A stretch of 64,000 bases of DNA from JANQRZ01 sp965214485 (GTDB taxonomy: Bacteria; Bacteroidota; Rhodothermia; Rhodothermales; JANQRZ01), in contig CBDCBW010000015.1 in assembly GCA_965214485.1 (NCBI GenBank), positions 124,001 through 188,000 on the forward strand, given 5' to 3'. Shown one piece after another: positions 60,857 through 64,000 of the stretch. The notes beneath the pieces are model-generated. The model ran no database searches, was not told where the DNA came from, and saw only the letters and a list, made by a program, of their open reading frames with translations. Positions within the stretch are counted from its first letter, which is position 1. Each line of letters starts with the position of its first letter. The position numbers and the translations under genes were made by a program.

Positions 60857-62179
60857 ATGCTTGACCTCCAGACCCTCCGCGACGACCCCGAGCGCGTCCG
60901 CCAGGCCATGCGCGACAAAGGCACGGGCGACCCCGAGGCCGTAGACCGCGTGCTCGGCGTGGACGAGCGGCGGCGCGCGGCGCAGACCGACCTGCAAGAG
61001 GCGCAGACGGAACTGAACGCCTCGTCGAAGCGGATCGGGCAGCTCATGGGGCAGGGCAAGCGCGACGAGGCCCAGGCCATCATCCGGCGGACGGGCGAAC
61101 TGAAGGAGCGCGTCAAAGAGCTGGAGGACGAGCCGAAGCGGCTCGAGGACGAGCAGCGCCGCCTGCTCCTCGAGATTCCGAACATTGCGCACCCGAGTGT
61201 GCCGAGGCCAGAGACGCCGGTGCCCTCCGAGGTGACCGAGGTGACACCGGAAGGCAATTGGATCGTCGCCGAGGTCGAGGGCAAGGCCGCTTTCGATTTC
61301 GAGCCGAAGCCGCACTGGGAGCTGGCCGAGCAGCACGGCCTGATCGACTTCGAGCGCGGGGCGAAGGTGACGGGCGCGGGCTTCCCATTCTACGTCGGCC
61401 AGGGTGCGCGGCTGCAACGGGCGCTCATCGGGTTCTTCCTCGACCTCGCGGGCGAGGCAGGCTACACCGAGATGCAGCCGCCGCTCGTCGTCAACGAGGC
61501 GTCGGGCGTCGGGACCGGGCAGATTCCCGACAAGGAGGCGATGATGTACGAAGTGGACCGCGAACGATCCGGCGACGGCCTCTTCCTCATTCCCACCGCC
61601 GAGGTCCCCGTCACCAACTTCTTCCGCGACGAGATCCTCGACGCCGACGTCCTGCCCATCAAATATGCCGCCTACACGCCGTGCTTCCGGCGCGAGGCCG
61701 GGAGCTACGGCAAGGACGTGCGCGGCCTCAACCGCCTCCACCAGTTCGACAAGGTCGAGCTCGTCCAGTTCGTCCGCCCGGACGAGAGCTACGACGCGCT
61801 CGAGAGCCTCCGCGAGGACGCCGAGCGGGCGGTCCGAAAGCTCGGCCTCCCGTACCGCCGCCTGCTGATGTGCACCGGCGACATGGGCCATACCCAGTCG
61901 AAGAAGTATGACCTCGAGGTGTGGAGCGCCGGGCAGAGCCGGTGGCTCGAAGTCTCGTCGGTCTCCAACTACGAGGCGTACCAGGCGCGGCGGGCGAACA
62001 TCCGGTTCCGCGACGAGGAGGGGCCGGGCAAGCCGCAGTTCGTCCACACGCTCAACGGCAGCGGCCTGGCTCTGCCGCGCATCGTGGCAGCCCTGCTCGA
62101 GAACAACCAGCAGGCCGACGGCTCGGTCGCACTCCCCGAGGCGCTACGGCCCTACACCGGCTTCGAGCGGATCGGATGA
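60857..62179 (+). CDS. serS: Seryl-tRNA synthetase
   Basis: Class II synthetase that charges tRNA-Ser (and tRNA-Sec where present). 440 residues. The N-terminal antiparallel coiled-coil arm that touches the tRNA is at about 30-105 (LDDLQTL..., EAQTELNASSKRIGQLMGQG). Motif 2 is FRREAGSYGKDVRGLNRLHQ, motif 3 is NGSGLALPRIVAALLENNQQ. The TxE loop is FLIPTAEVPVTN. Its TGA and the stop of the convergent Fic gene meet without a gap (TGATCA). Confidence 0.97.
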   Translation: MLDLQTLRDDPERVRQAMRDKGTGDPEAVDRVLGVDERRRAAQTDLQEAQTELNASSKRIGQLMGQGKRDEAQAIIRRTGELKERVKELEDEPKRLEDEQRRLLLEIPNIAHPSVPRPETPVPSEVTEVTPEGNWIVAEVEGKAAFDFEPKPHWELAEQHGLIDFERGAKVTGAGFPFYVGQGARLQRALIGFFLDLAGEAGYTEMQPPLVVNEASGVGTGQIPDKEAMMYEVDRERSGDGLFLIPTAEVPVTNFFRDEILDADVLPIKYAAYTPCFRREAGSYGKDVRGLNRLHQFDKVELVQFVRPDESYDALESLREDAERAVRKLGLPYRRLLMCTGDMGHTQSKKYDLEVWSAGQSRWLEVSSVSNYEAYQARRANIRFRDEEGPGKPQFVHTLNGSGLALPRIVAALLENNQQADGSVALPEALRPYTGFERIG

Positions 62180-63538
62180 TCAGCCTCCATTCTCGCTGAC
62201 CCAACCATCGACTACGCTATACAGGCCTCCAGCAATCTGGCGCACTAGCGAAGCCACCTCCTCGTCTCCAAAAGAGCGCGCATAGTCACTAGTCAGTAGC
62301 ACGCCACCCTTCGCTGTACCCTTGTGAATTACGCTGAAGCGCTCAGGCAGGAGGGGAAACTTGATGAAGCAATGCAGTGACCGCGTTGGGGCTGACACAA
62401 AACCTTTCCAACTCCTCGAAAACTGTATCATCACAGCGTTCTCAGCTTCCCGCAGTGTCCTTTTCAAAGCTGAAGTCCCTTCCCGCTTGAACTCTCCGGT
62501 CAGCGATTTGTTTTTCGTCCCATCATGGACTAAAAGATGAGTATTTGCAATTGCAAATACTTCGTCAAATAGCGCAAGCTTGACATCGAGCCCATTGATC
62601 AGCGGTATGAACAGCTCGTCGGCTAACCGCTGCAGGTGCTCTTCCGATTTGTTCGAATCAAGGTTCTCAGCGGAGCGGAGGCGAACGGACAACAGCCGAA
62701 TCTTCTTGTCCAGGTCATCCTCCTCCTCGACCTCCTCACCCTGCGCAGCGCGGACGAACAGGCGGAGGGCTTCGACTAGCCGCTCGCCGGTGAAGACCAC
62801 GAACGCCTCGGTCTCGCCCGCGTCGGCCTCTTCGAGCGCGAGCAGGTAGGCTTCCCGGTCGTCGTTGCGAACCACGAGCGGAACGTAGCCCGAGCGCATG
62901 AGTAGCAGGTTCGTCAGCAGCCGCGCCATGCGCCCGTTGCCGTCGTCGAACGGGTGGATCGCCACGAAGCGGAAGTGGAAGAGCGCGGCGACAAGGAGCG
63001 GATGGGCGTCGCTCTGCCGCCGAAGCCATCGGACGAGGTCGGCCATCTTGGCCGGGGTCTCCTGTGGCGTCGCGTAGTAATGAACCTCGCCGGTGCTGGT
63101 CAGCACATTGTTCGGCATCGTCTTGTACTGCCCTGGCGTGACGGTCCGCTTGACCCGCCCCCCGCCGGGTGTCTCCGCTTCCACCTTGTAGGGTTCGGGC
63201 AGCAGCACCGTGTGCAGCTCCCGAATCATCGCCTCGGTAATCACTTCCTCGTCTCGGACCACGGCGAGGAGGTACTCGATAGCCTCGTTGTGGCCTCGGA
63301 TGTCGAGGTAGTCTTTGAACGGCTTGCCCTTCGCTGTGATGCCGCGCATCAGAAAAGCGCGTGTCTCCCCGTAGGTGAGCGTGTTGCCCTCGATCGCGTT
63401 CGAGTGGTAGTTCCATTCGAGCCGGAGCTTCTGCATCACACGCCGCTTCTGCTCCCGGTCAAGCGGGCGGAGCGTATCGAGCCTCTGCTTGAGATCGTCG
63501 ATATCAGACAGGATTCTGGCTAGTTCCGTCGATTCCAT
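62180..63538 (-). CDS. Fic-domain AMP transferase
   Basis: 452 residues. The active loop is HPFDDGNGR at 195-203 (His195 catalytic). The N-terminal inhibitory helix contains SNAIEGN at 46-52, which fits the class II [S/T]xxxE[G/N] motif, so activity is autoinhibited. The N-terminal beta-hairpin region (PYKVEAETPGGGRVKRTVTPG) is the flap. The last 170 residues are less GC-rich and may bind the target. Targets are unknown. No antitoxin of the FicA type accompanies it. Confidence 0.9.
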   Translation of the reverse strand: MESTELARILSDIDDLKQRLDTLRPLDREQKRRVMQKLRLEWNYHSNAIEGNTLTYGETRAFLMRGITAKGKPFKDYLDIRGHNEAIEYLLAVVRDEEVITEAMIRELHTVLLPEPYKVEAETPGGGRVKRTVTPGQYKTMPNNVLTSTGEVHYYATPQETPAKMADLVRWLRRQSDAHPLLVAALFHFRFVAIHPFDDGNGRMARLLTNLLLMRSGYVPLVVRNDDREAYLLALEEADAGETEAFVVFTGERLVEALRLFVRAAQGEEVEEEDDLDKKIRLLSVRLRSAENLDSNKSEEHLQRLADELFIPLINGLDVKLALFDEVFAIANTHLLVHDGTKNKSLTGEFKREGTSALKRTLREAENAVMIQFSRSWKGFVSAPTRSLHCFIKFPLLPERFSVIHKGTAKGGVLLTSDYARSFGDEEVASLVRQIAGGLYSVVDGWVSENGG

Positions 63539-63554
63539 AGTAAAGGGGGGAGTC

Positions 63555-63720
63555 TAGGCCCTGTCACGTTAATCCGGGTCCTGGCTTGGCGAGGCCCCTG
63601 AAGCGCCCTGCGGCGTTGTCCTCCTCGCCCGATGCTACGGCATCTGGCTTGTCGGACGCCTGGCCGGGTCCCTCCGGGGTCTCTCGCTCGCCGACGGACC
63701 GACTTGCGTGACAGAGCCTA
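63555..63720. mobile_element. MITE, full copy 2 of the CTAG-targeted family
   Basis: 166 bp including TA at each end. The ends are GGCCCTGTCACG and, read inward, GGCTCTGTCACG. The element is flanked CTA...TAG. It differs from the copy at 50818 at a small number of positions. It sits 17 bp upstream of the Fic start codon on the minus strand, so it forms part of that gene's upstream region. Confidence 0.88.
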
Positions 63721-64000
63721 GAGCTTGCCCAGGACCACGGCAAAATAGGGCTGTGACCTTGCACCGGCATCCAGCAGATCCTCTAGCAGCGCATTTTACC
63801 GCGTCCCCTGCCGCGCCGATAGCCCGTGGTAGCGGCGGCCTCCGGCCGCGTAGCGCGGCGTGCCGGCTCGGTCTGCGTACGCTTCGGACGAGCCCCTTGC
63901 ATTCTTGCCCGTGTTTCCTCATATTGACAGGGGCTTAGTTATATTCACGCGGGTTTTTTGTGCTTGGCCGTGGGGAACTGGTGAGCCGGCCCAGACTGTT
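63721..64000. other. Right-edge region without a recognisable gene
   Basis: 280 bp with a GC-rich inverted repeat (gcggcggcctccggccgc near 63833) and an AT-richer end near 63915-63960 (atattgacaggggcttagttatatt), which could be a promoter for a gene beyond the window. No intact coding region was found. Confidence 0.35.

Overview
The window is a high-GC (about 70%) stretch of a bacterial chromosome. Several traits point to the phylum Rhodothermota within the wider Bacteroidota group, probably a Rubricoccaceae- or Salinibacter-like organism. They are a bacillithiol-synthesis gene (bshC), a PUR/DUF3276 protein, many small lipoproteins with a Cys lipobox, secreted proteins ending in the type IX secretion-type 'YPNPS...VYDVLGRRV...GVYVVR' domain, and TAnnTTT-like boxes upstream of genes. 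This placement is inference from gene content. No rRNA or ribosomal protein gene is present to confirm it.

Layout. 1-5 kb: the 5' part of a UbiA prenyltransferase, a lipoprotein, an HTH protein, an orphan Phd/YefM-type antitoxin, AlkA and a secreted isoaspartyl peptidase. 5-11 kb: a CheB methylesterase and, divergent from it, a giant CheB-CheR-PAS-GAF-histidine kinase. Eight 19-bp tandem repeats separate them and form the 5' leader of the CheB gene. 11-16 kb: an HD hydrolase, bshC, a 159-bp MITE that supplies the stop codon of a bifunctional-nuclease gene, hisC and a PUR protein. 16-24 kb: a trypsin-TPR protein, MscS, an M32 carboxypeptidase, a zinc ribbon, an M42 aminopeptidase and a run of lipoproteins. 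24-33 kb: an ECF sigma factor, a Ser/Thr kinase with TPRs, a PIG-L deacetylase, a collapsed EamA transporter, a ZapE-like ATPase and cardiolipin synthase.

32.7-40.7 kb is an accessory block lodged between two convergent genes: cardiolipin synthase and a small coiled-coil gene. It holds two identical inverted copies of an 854-bp IS5-family element, a lipoprotein, a ParDE module, a BNR-repeat surface protein and a broken 1117-codon subtilisin-like protease. The protease has two in-frame TAG codons and one IS. Short copies of the 3' ends of the two bordering genes recur inside the block, so cargo has been added here repeatedly at one junction.

40.7-50.8 kb: a Clp_N / zinc ribbon / lipoprotein cluster, mnmA, a RidA protein, a DUF58 protein, a membrane HEAGH protein, pyrR-pyrB, a RimB-RimK pair and a second ECF sigma factor. 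50.8-64 kb: a CTAG-targeted MITE family, tRNA-Asp, an orphan lasso-type leader peptide, RseP, Dxr, a large TPR protein, a family often labelled asparagine synthetase B, a B12-binding domain protein, an RmlD-like reductase, an HslJ-like lipoprotein, SerS and a Fic protein.

Most core genes are housekeeping: pyrimidine synthesis and its regulator, histidine, isoprenoid, bacillithiol, tRNA thiolation and aminoacylation. The regulatory and accessory material sits in the CheB/histidine kinase region, the ECF/kinase region and the 32.7-40.7 kb block.
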